From Trileptium ribeirensis (taxonomy: Eukaryota > Nematoda > Enoplea > Enoplida > Thoracostomopsidae), in NCBI GenBank assembly GCA_030248225.1, contig JASANE010005121.1, positions 1-64,000 of the forward strand: DNA of 64,000 bases, written 5' to 3'. A program made the position numbers and the translations under genes. The notes under the pieces were generated by a model. It was not told the origin of the DNA. It ran no database searches and saw only the letters and a list, made by a program, of their open reading frames with translations. Of the stretch, positions 1 through 12,414 are shown in pieces. Every line of letters begins with the position of its first letter. Within the stretch, counting starts at the first letter, position 1.

Positions 1-646
1 ATTGCTTCTTAGTACAAAACTGTGTTAAAAGTTTTAGACTTAATAATGAATGTCACAAACGATAATGCAATATATTGATGTATTCTTCGCCCTCTAATCA
101 TACAATGTCATGAAGCTTGTTATAAGATGGTTGTTATCGTCTACGACGTGTGTAGTCCGTTCGAGGTTATCAAATGTATTTATTACACAAGTAGTTTGAA
201 GCTCAGAAAAAACTTGTTAAGCTGCAATTCGTTAAATGCGGAACCGCCACAAGTACAAGTCCCGACATGTTGGGGCTAAGACACAAGCCATTTTTGAAAT
301 AACTATCATTTTAGAGCTAAGTTAATTTCGGCTAAATTTGAAACGACCTCTCTGTTAGCAAGTCAATTTAAACGAACTCGAGTAAAATCAGCTAACTCAA
401 TGGATTTGGCATGATATGCTTCAGCCGTATCCTGCAGTCGTTCTGAGCCGCACTGTGTTCGTTCTTGCTTAGCGTTTACAATTTTCCGACTCACATTTCA
501 CTGGCGCATGGCCGTGATTCGTGGGTTTAATTGTCATTATACCTATATGTAAACATATTGACGACACCTTCATAGTACTCGGTGGTTACGAACAGCCATA
601 GTGAAGCCCCGGTGCTATTTCTTACAGTGTCAGCCATAAGCAGTTA
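1..646. other. Non-coding flank, no feature recognised
   Basis: AT-rich sequence with no convincing ORF, RNA gene or repeat that I can support. Confidence 0.5.
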
Positions 647-1025
647 TGCAGCGTTTACGTTATAAAGGACCCCCATGTGAATGTTTTGTCCACCCCGAGT
701 GTCTCTTCCATCATCAATTATATGATGTCTTGGACACCATGGTGTTTCTGATGGTATTTTGAGACAGTATACATAGGCAGTGTAATGTCGATAATATTAT
801 GGTGTAGACTACACCATGTTTTAATTTACGCGCAATATATAATGGGTTTGTGTATGGTGTCCTTGACACCGTCAGCAAAAACAATAAGTAGATTAAGACA
901 CTAGAGCTACCATACACAATCTTTTGCACTATATAGTGTAAGTATACACCGTATACCACTGGATGGTATGGTCTAGACCATTGGGGGACGAAACTTCAAC
1001 AGTTCTTTATAACGTAAACGCCGCA
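647..1025. mobile_element. 379-bp MITE, TGCRGCGTTTACG ends, TTA target duplication
   Basis: The ends are inverted repeats of about 21 bp: the left end reads TGCAGCGTTTACGTTATAAA and the reverse complement of the right end reads TGCGGCGTTTACGTTATAAA. TTA flanks both ends (644-646 and 1026-1028), as a 3-bp target site duplication would. The interior has no coding capacity but carries several short palindromes built on GGTGT..ACACC. A 3-bp TTA/TAA duplication is typical of PIF/Harbinger elements, so a non-autonomous Harbinger-type element is the likeliest class. That class is an inference from TSD length; no transposase is present. The minus-strand ORF at 714-959 lies wholly inside the element and is not a gene. 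Confidence 0.85.
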
Positions 1026-2679
1026 TTAAATCTGCGCCTGAGTTCCTAAGATTATTCATAAGCTCTTGGAAAATTTCAGCTAGCATTTCTGTCATTATTC
1101 AAAAGCCAAGTCAGTTGATTGTAATTGCTCTGAACAATAGAGATAACCTATTGGTCATCCAAACTCTGCTCATCATGATAACTGTCTAATATTACTGTAG
1201 AATACTACATAATGACATGAATTACCCGCATTTGATATATAGAGCTTGCAGCAAGAGGACTACAGTTTTACGGCTAATCAATAAACAAAAATCTGTCTAG
1301 TGTAATAGAGACAGTTTATGGCAACGAGATTGAAATTAAAAAGCATAATATTACTTTTCCGATTTCATTTTGCTGTTGGCTGTTTGTGTTTGTATGTCTC
1401 ACAACTTTTGGCTTTGACACACATACTAACATGTACTTCAAACAGTTTAATACGACCAACTATATATGAACCTAATTATTTTGAGTTAGGCACTTCATAT
1501 CAACAACTTAATAGTCTGTTCAGACTGACTGAAAAAAGAACCGTCTGTGAAACGGTTGATTGTGAAGCGTCATATGTGCGGATATAGTCAGTTTAGAGAC
1601 AGTAGTTGTTGTTTAATACATATGCTTAACTCAATCCGATTAATATAGCTGAACAAAATACCTGATATAACTTCAAATGTCAACGCTAAGATATACCAGT
1701 GATTTTGGGCCTAATTAGTCACACATTTATAGAAAAATAATGGCACAGAGGGAATATTTGTGTATCTGTTATCCTTATAAAAACTGTTATACACTTAAAA
1801 ACTGAAGGGGCGGGATAATATTTGTCCATAAAACTATAAGTTATTGTATCTTGATTGCACCTGCAAAATTATTGAGGCCATGCAACTTATTAGAACACAC
1901 AAATTTTATTAATTACTGTGTTATGCGACCATCAACCAGTGTTACAAAATTACCAAAATACTGGATGCATAGAATTTGGCAACCCCCACAAATTATTAAT
2001 TTGAGGGTTTGCTGGAAAATTTATATTCCTTATTTTGTCTTTAAAGGGTTGGTCTGTTATGACCCACTCTGATTATTAGACCAACTTTTAGAAATTTATT
2101 AAATGTTCTGAGGTTCCCGGTTGCTTGGGTTGACAAGGGTTTTTCCCGTCTGGTACCGAAAATTTTCGATTTTTGTTGATAAAATATTTTTATACCATTT
2201 AAACCACCTTAACGAACTGAGTACAATGTTATGAAATTAGTTTTATCCGCCCGGAACTAATTAATCATATCACTGTTGTAAATCAAAAACTCTTAACCAT
2301 TGACGGCATAATCTAGATTTTTTTACCATTTATCTAATTTCTAAAAAAATTTCGTGATGATAAGAGTAGGTTATGAAAATCACTATGTCGAACAAATTTT
2401 TGTCAATCGCGGTCACAGTAGAAATAAAAACACCACTGGAGTCATTGCTACTAGTATTAAATTTTGACCTTCTGACTCAAGGATTATATACGGCAAAGTT
2501 GTATGTTGTGTTGCGCAACCCTCTTATCTCGTCGCCAAGGTGTTGAATTCTGAGTTTTGAATAAATAGTTTATGTCAGCCGCCACTAAACTTAACGGTAG
2601 CATTCTAGCATTGAAGTGTGAAGTTCTCATAGAACAATTTCACTCAATCTTGGACCAATACTGCAGCGTAGGCAAACAA
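1026..2679. other. Non-coding, no gene recognised
   Basis: AT-rich sequence with a few chance ORFs under 90 codons (for example 1318-1587 plus). They show no domain, motif or splice structure I can support. Confidence 0.45.
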
Positions 2680-3655
2680 AATGCTAACTCAGTTTACATA
2701 GCTATATAGAATCAAGCTGCAAAATGAGCCGAATAATAGAAATATTGCTTATTGCACCTACAATGCGCAGTTGAGGAGATATACTCGCTTAATGCGTATT
2801 TAGTATCTTACAGGCCCATTTAAAAACCTATATTGATGCAACCGTGGAGCGTACGAAACCCCAATAGTAACAAACGCACCTAGCTACTCTGATGGTGAAC
2901 TGCTTCCATAAGATGAGGCCCATACCCCACATTTATCCAGAGCGTTTGCGGCGATATGACTCTGTGTATCATGGGTCTCATGAGCTCATTCAAAAACCCA
3001 TTTTGCAATGTTTGCAGCTACATAGAGAATGAATTGCCCTACAAAACCAAACCAATAGCACCTATGTAGCTAGAGCGGTTGCGGATATACTTCCGCTTTC
3101 CCGTACGTTAGGTCTCATGGGCTCAATCCAAAACCCATTTTGATTCAACCCTGCAGCGTAAATAATGACAGTAGCAGCACATTATGAGCAACAAACTACA
3201 TGGAGAATGAATTGCTCTACAAAAAACGACCAATAAAATCCGTATAGCTCGAGCTGTTACGAAGATATTGCCATTTTGCTGTATTTTGGATCTCATTATG
3301 GGTCATTCAATAACCATTTTGGCCCAGTCCAGAAGCACAAATAACGGCATCAATGATACGTCAGAAGTAAATACATACAAAATTAACTGCTCTACAAAAT
3401 TAGTCTAGAATCGCCGAAATATTTTTATTTGTTATGGATATATAGTCGTTTTCGTGTATTTCGCTTATGGACTCATTTTAAATCTAATTTTTACCTTACA
3501 CTAAAACATACTTAACCCATGTAATAACTTTTTAAATTCCCCTACATAGAGCTTCATTCGCTCTACAAAATAAGAGTAATATCACCATTGGTCGTCCTAC
3601 GGCTAACGAGATATGGCCGTTCTTATTTTTTGGGCTACTACGTGCCATTTTAAAA
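2680..3655. repeat. Degenerate tandem array, unit about 145-180 bp
   Basis: Five or six diverged units. The anchor GAATTGCYCTACAAAA and its variants recur near 3031, 3209, 3383 and 3555, a spacing of about 175 bp. A second anchor resembling CTCATTCAAAAACCCATTTTG recurs near 2975, 3120, 3300 and 3470. The units are diverged by substitutions and indels, so this is an old satellite. It runs into the related array that follows. Confidence 0.7.
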
Positions 3656-4885
3656 CTATGTCTTATAGGCTGAGAGATTAATGCCTACTAATTTATAATA
3701 GGTACATTTATCACACGGTTGATGCAACCGTTCGAGCAACGTATAATAAAACAGAAAGACGCCAGGTAATTAAACCCTAATGATAGCACGATTACAAATA
3801 AATATTAAATGTCTTATAGGGTGAGTGGTTTAATGCCTATAAAATTAGTTTATGTATTTATTACACAGTTGATGCAACTGTACCAGCAAGAGTATCACGT
3901 AATTTGATGCAAAAAGACGCCAGGTAAGTGGACGCCAATGATAGCACCATTACAAATTATTTTTAAATGTCCCATAGGTTGAGTAATTTAATGCCTATTA
4001 AACTAGTGAAGCTCGCTTGCGAGCCAGAATTCGAGTGGTGAGAACAATCCCCCGAAGCAGAAGTGTGAAAAATATTTGCCACATAATATTTTTGACACTC
4101 GCAATGAGCTTGTCGGTCCAGAAAACCCCATATCCAACACTAAAACCAACAATAAACACACATTCAGGTGATTTTCCCACGACTTCTCACCAAAAATTGC
4201 GAAAACATCATTTAAAAGTGTAAAAAATATTTGCCCAACGATATTTTTAACACTTGCAATGACTTTATCTGCCCAGAAAATTCCATATAAGACACTAAAA
4301 GCAACAAAAAACATACATTTAAGTGCATTTCCAGCGATTTTCACCAAATATGAAATTTGGCGCCAACTATAAGCTTATAGACTCCAGATTGGGAAGGAGT
4401 TGAAAAACATTTTATATATCATTGGAAAGCCCTGGTAAAGCTACATGGAATAGTCTATTAGTTTACGGATATCTCCTGCACTTATCCAGAAAAGTCGCAA
4501 AAACTTGGAGGGTGTGCCCGAAAAATGGGCCAAAATGACGTCATTTTGCCCCATAACTTTTCTTACAGCAAAAAATTCAAAAATCGGGCTCCGTCACTAC
4601 ACCTAAATCGACCATTGCGGTTCGAATGAGCCATCGTGCATTAAAATCCGCGCAACCGTTATCGAGATCCAGGTGCGACACACAGACACACAGACAGGAC
4701 CTCGTCAACCCCCCCTCCAGAGCCAAAATTGAAAATTCTCGTTCCACTCGAATTCAATTATAGCGTGTGCATTGATTAAGCAATTGATGCAACGCGGTCC
4801 CATTAAGAGTATAATAAAATTTTATGCGAAAAGAGGCCAAGTAAATGGACACCAAGGATAGCACTATTATAGATTAAATATGACT
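3656..4885. repeat. Tandem array, ~150-bp unit, interrupted by an inserted element
   Basis: Units share GATGCAAC at 3721, 3871 and 4785, AAAGACGCCAGGTAA-like segments and a GATAGCACBATTA-like segment. The first two anchors are 150 bp apart. The third is 914 bp on, which falls to about 165 bp once the foreign segment 4007-4755 is removed. The array is therefore one satellite cut by an insertion. The GATGCAACCG motif also occurs near 2837 in the preceding array, so the two may share an origin. Confidence 0.7.
4007..4755. mobile_element. ~750-bp non-coding element inserted in the satellite
   Basis: The segment breaks the ~150-bp array. It is bounded by inverted GAATTCGAGTGG motifs, at 4027-4038 in direct orientation and ending at 4755 in reverse complement. 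Outside the left motif lie about 20 bp of uncertain status containing the palindrome CTCGCTTGCGAG. Inside is an imperfect direct duplication of about 150 bp (4063-4213 and 4216-4362), which explains the two similar minus-strand ORFs there. The right part carries a run of ACACAGACAC-type repeats near 4678-4700. No transposase is present and I could not define a target duplication. Superfamily unknown. Confidence 0.6.
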
Positions 4886-5064
4886 GTCGCTCGCTGGTGA
4901 CTCGGCCGAGGCTCGCTCGAAAATAGTTCTAAAATAGAATTTTAATACTTCCAAATTGCTAAGGAGCCGCTTGCTCCAGACTCGCTTGTATATCAATCAG
5001 TCGAAACGTCACGGTCGTGACGAATACTGTAAGTAAAACAGACGGTGACTAAATACCAAGGTTA
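4886..5064. other. Short non-coding spacer
   Basis: Contains short GCTCGCTNG-type repeats resembling the left edge of the element at 4007. No gene seen. Confidence 0.4.
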
Positions 5065-5435
5065 TGCGACAACTGCTGTAAGATGTGTGCAGTGAAACGG
5101 TAAAATAGTAGTTAGAATCAATTCAAGACTTTACTAAATTCTACATCCCATTAAATTCTAGTAGAATTCATTCCGGTTTAAACAAATTCAGGTAAATTTG
5201 ATTCTACTACACTACAATTTGTTCAAAACCGATTTGTTTAGTTAAGTCGATTAGTAAACTGTCGCTAGAATTAAATCGAACAGAATTAAATCTAATCGAG
5301 AGTAGAATTGATTTTGGTGGCGAGGAAAATAATTTGTGTTGTAGCAAAATTATTGTTAGAATAAAATCAAGTTTGAATCAGTTTTAGCATTCTTTTTCAC
5401 CATCTCTGTGCACACATCTTACAGTAGTTGCCGCA
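5065..5435. mobile_element. 371-bp MITE, TGCGRCAACTRCTG ends, TTA target duplication
   Basis: The left end reads TGCGACAACTGCTGTAAGA and the reverse complement of the right end reads TGCGGCAACTACTGTAAGA. The match continues through ATGTGTGCA, about 29 bp in all with two mismatches. TTA flanks both sides (5062-5064 and 5436-5438). The interior is rich in TAGAATT and AAATC motifs and does not code. The TGCG start and 3-bp TTA duplication are shared with the elements at 647, 17499 and 20351 although the rest of the terminal sequence differs. A non-autonomous Harbinger-like element is inferred. Confidence 0.85.
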
Positions 5436-5889
5436 TTACATTTAGAACATGAAACACACCAGACTCATTACAGGCACGCCGCTATCGTATAAAACGGTCG
5501 GTAATTGAACATATGCTGATATATGTCGAAATAAGTAAATATTGATCTTATTTCAAATACAAACTTTGAAATGTAACGTGATACGTTGGTTTTATTTTAA
5601 ACAAGCGCTGGCAGCAACGAATTTAGCGAAATGGCGACGTAGAGGTAATAGCAATAGTTAAAACTGCACATCAATCAGTAACCTATTGTTCAGCGTGTAA
5701 ATTTATTAGCTAATTTTTAAACTAGACACATAGTTTTGTTTTAATAATCAATGTGGATCGGATTGAACTAATAGGCTCAATTTCAAAAAATGACAAAATA
5801 TGAAACAACCATTAATTAAATGTTTCACAAAACGGGTAATATTTTATGTTATATTTCCATCGTTTTTAAATCAACGCCTACGTTACAAT
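5436..5889. other. Non-coding spacer
   Basis: No gene or repeat recognised between the MITE and the LINE fragment. Confidence 0.4.
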
Positions 5890-6656
5890 TGTCAAGTCAA
5901 GTCAAGTAAATTTACTAGTAAAACAACTATATAAGACGATTATGAATATATATAAACATAATAATTTTCACAATAAACTAGTAAATATATAGCTAACAGA
6001 ATGGGGGAGGTACCTAGCACCACTTACAACTGTTATAAGTTGCGATCATATTTTAATGATTTGCTGAGGTCTACCTGCATTAGTAGTGTTGAATACTTTA
6101 ACTTTTGTGGCTCCAACGAACAGCTGTCCAGTCAATGTGTCGGGCAGATTATTCCACTCGCTAATATCACGAATAGGGAATGCGTGGCTTAAAACATGGG
6201 TTTTTATTTTTGGCTTGCGAAGTGTTAGAGAATGTCCTCGTGTTCGCATTAAATCATTTAATTGTAAGTATTTGAAATGATATTGTATTTGTTTTCACTG
6301 AGCAGTTTGATGATTGTGCAAAGAACAAAACGCAACCTTCGTAGTTCGAGCGAATCAAGGTTCAGGAAATCTAACCGTGTTTTGCAGGGCGCGGGTGCCA
6401 TTTCCGCACGGCTATAAACGCGCCTAGTATAATACCGTTGAACACGTTCAACTATATCTATGTTTCCTTGGTATACTGGAGACCATACTGGGCTGGAATA
6501 TTCCAATAACGGAACATTCGTAACATAAGCACGTATATAATACATAAGTAAAATATCAATGTTACAAGTTACAAAACAACGAAATAACATTTTAGATATG
6601 CGATAAGCCTTTGAAATGATGTTTCTGCAATGTGTGTTAAATTTTAGGTCGCGCGG
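5890..6656 (-). pseudogene. 3' end of a CR1/L2-like non-LTR retrotransposon (RT C-terminus)
   Basis: Minus-strand reading from about 6652 gives the tail of a LINE reverse transcriptase. It runs from DLKFNTHC..ISKAYR through LLEYSSPVWSP, IERVQR-like and LDSLELRRLR segments (to about 6280), then RGHSLTLRKPKIKT and ISEWNNLPDTLT, with a stop at 6046-6048. These are hallmarks of the region after the RT palm in CR1/L2/Jockey-type elements. One frameshift near 6285 separates the two open segments, so this is a dead 5'-truncated copy. The 3' UTR ends in a short tandem repeat, plus-strand GTCAAGTCAAGTCAAG at 5891-5906 (TTGAC repeats in element orientation). The 5' truncation lies near 6656, where sequence turns GC-rich. 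Confidence 0.85.
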
Positions 6657-8750
6657 GGCGACGTCGGATTAGATACGGACCGCGTTGGGACGATGCTCAA
6701 AGTTCGGGGTGGGCCGGGACACCGATACTTGACACAGCCCAGGTCTGACACGGTGCTGTCCTTGTTGAAAAATCAAAGCGTCAAGTTATGCAGTGGTTGT
6801 GTTTACTAGTTAAGGCCAAAATGGAAACAATTAGTGTTGTTGTATGAGTAACATTATCGGACTATTGTGGACAGAAGTTGTTTAAATATCCAGGACAAAA
6901 TGTAAATAAATTTTTACAGGTACTGTATACACCAAGGATATGTGGTTACACCGAATCAACAATGCAACCAGTAGCACTTTCTCAAAATACAGACACACTG
7001 AATGAATCTCGTTTAGCCGAACGCATTTATCTTCACAAGAGAAGTGTATGAATCAAAGCAACTACAAAGGATGCGCCAGATTAGCTACAAGATACACATT
7101 TCTTGTCGGTTATGTGCTACCCCAGTATCTAAACGTGTGAGTACAGGCGTCAGTGATGGCTTGTCTTAGGATAATATATTTCGTAAATTATGATATATTC
7201 ATTAATATTTCCTACGTCCAAACTTGTGCAGTAGGCAAATTTTTAGTCTGTGAGCGTTTCTTCAAATCTTTTTGATATTGAGTACATACATGTAAACACT
7301 TGATAATACATAGCGGGAATTGCTTTTAATAACAATTTTAGTTTGTGCGCACGTATTTGCCTGCAATAGCAAAACCGCAACGCAGTCGAATTTTCGAGTG
7401 GCAAACGGTCTGCAGTAATATGTTACAATAAAATGAGATTGGGCAATGCAATGCGACATAAGCAGACAATTCATAGTCTTAAAAAGACGAAAGTACCAAC
7501 GCATTAAGAGCTTGCCAATATATTGAAACGACAACCACTTAAAATTAAAATATTGACGCATTGAAATATTGAAACCTGTTAATATACTGAAGCATCACCA
7601 ACAAATTGTTATCACACAGTTTTGATTTGACTAATATTACTACACGTGCAGTATTGCTTATCTGAAACACATGCATGTTAAAATCAAGTATCTTATACAC
7701 CACCAATTGAAATATGAAAATTATATATATATGAAATATTGAAATTTGTTAATATGTTGAAATTGACACATTGAAATTGAAATATTGAAACCTGTTAATA
7801 TACTGAAACAACAACAAATTATTGTCGCGCGGTATCTAACTATATAATGATGATTTTAAACATATGCAAACGCATATATGTGCAGTAATAAGACATATGA
7901 TGCGGTCGGTGCATTATATGCTTTATCTGTGTTTGTATTTGCAAGGGCTTGAAACTTTGCTTAAAGTTTTCAACGTTATATATCTTCTAAATTATTCAAA
8001 CAGTGAGCTACGATGAATTAGGTACATTGTACCGAAGACACAGGTCAACCATGGCATGCCTATACGGCTTGCTACCAAACGAAATGAGTCATTCAAACGA
8101 ACCAACTATATATAATCATATTGTTCGGCGATGTTGCAGAAATGCAATTGAAGATGCAGCTTTTTTGTATCTATACTGAACTCGAATTGATAAATGTTAC
8201 TATATTTTGCAATAAGAACTATATTTTGGCTCCAGAGCAAATCTACCATCTTAGTTCTGCTGTCATAATTGTTATTGCGCTACGAACCGTTGTATTAAAT
8301 ATTGTTGATTTAGTTCATATTTCAACTTGATTACAGATACATCATGCGTTTTGTTCCAAAAAACGCGTTATAAATCTATCACTGTTGGTTTTTGCGCGGC
8401 AGATTGTTTCAAACATACTTTTTACCCATAATTTTACCATTGGTTTTCAACGCTATGACTGTTGAACTGCGAATTTTTCCTTGCATAAAAAAGGCACTTC
8501 AACGTTTACTTCGTAATTGTATTCGCATTTTAAAAGAAACCGCCTGCAATATCGGTTACCTTCTTACCTGGTTACTACACTAGTGCAGATATTTACAATT
8601 GATAGATATATAAGACGCGAAAATATTTACAGATAGTTTCCATATTTTACTTTAATAACTTTAAAGAACGTTATTAAGCATCTAATAGTAAATTATTTAC
8701 CTACTTATCTAACTAAAATGCAAACAAAATTCACCCATCACGCAGTACCT
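6657..8750. other. Non-coding; small duplicated segment at 7558-7818
   Basis: No gene recognised. Two copies of a segment built on TTGAAATATTGAAACCTG start near 7560 and 7779, about 210-220 bp apart. Each is followed by CTGAA..CAACAAATT and a similar downstream stretch, which suggests a partial tandem duplication. Confidence 0.45.
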
Positions 8751-8754
8751 TTAA

Positions 8755-8880
8755 AATTAGAGCTGGCACACTGATTTAAGCCGAGTGACTCGAACAAAGC
8801 ACTGGCCTAGATAGGGGATGTGATTCTCTCTCCAAGAAACCTTACAAAGTGAGCGAACAAATAAATCAAATGAATTACAC
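8755..8880 (-). mobile_element. Degenerate tRNA-derived SINE (weak member)
   Basis: The minus strand reads GTTCGCTCACTTTGTAAGG, then TTTCTTGG, then a GTTCGAGTCACTC box-B-like motif. The order and spacing resemble the better copies at 18714, 26548 and 29140, whose head is CTCGCTCTCTTTGCAAGG..CCTTAAGAAACC. The box A region is poor, so this is a tentative family member. Confidence 0.4.
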
Positions 8881-11800
8881 AAATGACATTGCAAACTTAT
8901 CGTATTATTGTGAACGTAATGTGTTATATCAGCATAAAACTGGAAATTCGTAATTATTGTGCTCTACTAGCTAAGGTTTATAACACTTTGACTAGCGAAC
9001 GTGAATTTCAACACTGCATTTTAGGGTTCATTACCTATTATTCTACACCGGTACTCGAAATGCAAATTCATTCAGGATGTAATCTATAAAAAGATAGGAC
9101 ACTCTACCCAACATTCAACAAATAAAATTGCAAATCATCTTGACTGTAACGAAAAAACATAAAAAAAGAGAAATCATGACTGAATAGTTACTTCATGTGA
9201 CACTTAGAAGAGCTGTGCATTTGATGATTCATTGACTTCGTAGAAAATAAACCTTTTAGCATAGATTTAACAAGTTTAATTAGCGTGATCAAAACAGCAT
9301 TGGTTAGAGAAAAGTTAAGTATATTTTTGCCATGCATGAAGAAAACATATATGCGCCAGCCAGCATCGTATCTAGCACTTCCCGGCAAGAGGATATATAA
9401 TTCGAAATTGTACGTTGCTGCACTATAAAACATATGGGGTGCACGTTAGTGCGGAAACGCTCATTGACAAAAAATGATCGGTACCTAGAATTTCGATCAT
9501 TTGTGTTGCGTGCCAGCGTATAGTGATCTAAGAATGCTAGTTTTTTCGATTTTTCCAGAAAACTAGTCATCCAAATAGTTAGAAACAACTATGCGCCGCA
9601 GGCATTTTCACGTCTTTACGTGTCAACATGGTAAAGTTTCGCTCGCAAAAAGTGTGATCGAGAATATATACCCATATTCTCATGTTAAATCTGTGGGTGA
9701 TACGGGTATACTATAAATATTTTGTTGAATTATATTAAAGTTTGTATAACTACCGAAAAAATCACTTATATATGTTTAAAAGATAAAGCCACGCGCAAAA
9801 TCCTGGTGCATGACACTATTTATTATAATATCCTAAATACCTAATGCTCGTGATAATTTTAGACTCATATTTATTATTACAGTCACTCTTGATAATATCA
9901 AACATCAATTCGTCCAAAATCAGCTCTATGCCTTTAAGATCTCAATTTAAAAGACAAATATACCCAAAGGTTATTCAAATTTGTACACCAACACACTTAA
10001 TGCAAGAGTAAACATTAGGTGACCAAACCAACAAACCATTTTGCTAATTCTCATAATTGTTGATCCAGAATTTTTTTTGGTCGGCTGAAATTCGGCACAA
10101 AACTGCTCGCGAACATAATGCTCTACATCAGAAACAAAATCATTTTGTCGCTACAATCATAGGAAAAATTTTTTCTTTGTACAAAAAATTTGTCGCATTT
10201 GAGTTATAAAGAGTTATTTATGCGTAACAAGCGTGATCGCTTTGATATTATAAAGAATATTATACCAGGACCCGGCTGAGTCTTCGAACAAGTTAATATA
10301 CTTTAGGTTTGCCGAAAAACTACGTTAAAAGTGACACCGAGTTGTGCTAACTAATTTGTCGTATCGACCGAAACATTTTTCGGCTATCGTAAAAATTGGA
10401 AATCAAACTACATCGCTTCTAATATTCAAATTAGCTGGATAATCTGCTTCTGAAAGCTTTATATTGTCTTCGCCACCACTTATAATCAAAATCGTTTAAA
10501 GATACCGTCAGAAAATAGGATTGGCGGGGTCATCATAAGTTTACTGTTATGTTAACTTAAAATACTTTGCCCACAGGTTGATAAATGCACCTTTACTCGA
10601 GCCATACATGAAATCTGTAATATTGCAAATAAATATTACTATGCTTTAGTGAAAATTAGCAAAATTAATTACCTAGCTACTGTTTCCATTGCGTAATCTA
10701 TAACTTGCTAAATTTTATTTAAAGTACATATTATAATAAATGAACAGATGAACATAATATGGGTAACATTTTTCAACAAGATATTTTAAGGCACGTAGTT
10801 TTTTATAACAGCCATTTGTGCATATGTCAGCTCGTTAAGGATAAAAGGCATAACAACCCAGTCGGACCAATAATATTGTAAATTGTGTGAACAAAAACAA
10901 CCCAGGTATACGCACATAAATTTTACTTATTTACGCATAAGATGACGCGAAATTATGGAATGTGGCAAACCAAGATTATTCCTTATTGAAAAAGATCAAC
11001 AAAAACTATACTAATTAGTAGCTTGTTTGACTATGCAGTCGCTAAACTGAAAATACAGTCCTATAAAATTTAAGCGAAGCTTCTTTGATTTTCGAGCCAC
11101 CAGATATTCTTTTAAAATTAAGAACTAATCCATAAAATTTTATAGAATTGTTTTATAAAGAGTTAACATATTAAGAAATATCCTTGAAATTTGAAGGAGT
11201 AGGTCTTTGAATTTGAAAAGAATAATCTGGTGGTGCAAAAACAAAATAAACTTTTCTTAAATTTCACGGAAAGTATTTTGAATGTACTGTTCTAAAAGCC
11301 AAAACGGAACGCTTGTGATCAAAATCAATATACATAAATATATATATATACGAAAATTTTACACAACCACCACCGCTAAACACATATTAAGCATGCTTCA
11401 TAACCAGTAAGTTGGAATGAGTCTATGAAATGATGTATTTATGGTAAATGTACTCCATTACCTTTCAAAACCACTATTGCAGATTAAAGTATTGCTTTTT
11501 CGAAAGATAACGTTTCGGAAGAAATTTCGCAGAGCACAATTCTGTACTGGAACGAGTCGCTCTTATATTCCCGAGCCCGAACATCGTCAATATGTAAGAT
11601 GCAGTGACAGTTTGTTACAAGTCGACTCGACGGGGTGATTTATGAAATGCCCATCACGGATATATTTGTAAATAAGATTAATTTAGATATTTGCTTTACA
11701 AATCTTTGTGTCCCTTATTACCAAAAATTTAGAAAATAATTTTTCAATATATCTATAGTTTCAAATGTCATTCGAACCGCATTGACAAGCACAGTTGATT

Positions 11801-12414
11801 TTCTCAAAATCAAGTGAATCAGTTGACAGGTTATAAAGGTACTCTCATATATGTGACAAAGTAAGCCAAACATTTAGGCTAGACCTAACCCGTTAACCCA
11901 AGAATGGAGGCAGTTGATTTTGATACCATTCGACTAAGCTTGCTAATGCGTTTCAAAGATAAATAAAATTATACATTTTGTTGAGAAAAATAATTACGCA
12001 TTTTTTGGTACCACAAGAGAAAATAATTCAAAAAATAAAAAAAAATTTCCGTATCGGGTATTTTCTAAACCGCCTGATCGATCTGGGTCAAATGATGCCA
12101 CAATTTGCTAAGATTCTTTTGGTATTGATAATTTTCGGACTAGGTTATTTTAGGAACGAACCAATTTGTACTCTTATCACAGGTCTGTCGCCATATCTGA
12201 CAACAATACTGATGTCTAAAATTTTTAAATCTCATGTCCTATAGATCTTGTTCTAATTTTTGTGTGGGCTTAACATATGTACTCTCATGGACGCATTCTT
12301 TAATTCTTGGTAAAGTTCTGTATGGGGCAGGTGATTAAGATTGGAATTCTATCTTATTTCTAATTACATCTGTGTACATGATTCTGGATGAATATGCTTT
12401 CACAATAGTAGAAT
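8881..12414. other. Non-coding, no gene recognised
   Basis: Long AT-rich stretch. ORFs under 100 codons (for example 9304-9588 minus and 11978-12244 plus) are of the size expected by chance and show no recognisable domain. I see no clear tandem array or terminal-repeat element. Confidence 0.45.

Noticed and set aside
3998..4347. Minus-strand ORFs with repeated VKNI..QIFFTLL peptide
   Set aside because: Explained by the internal direct duplication of the element at 4007-4755.
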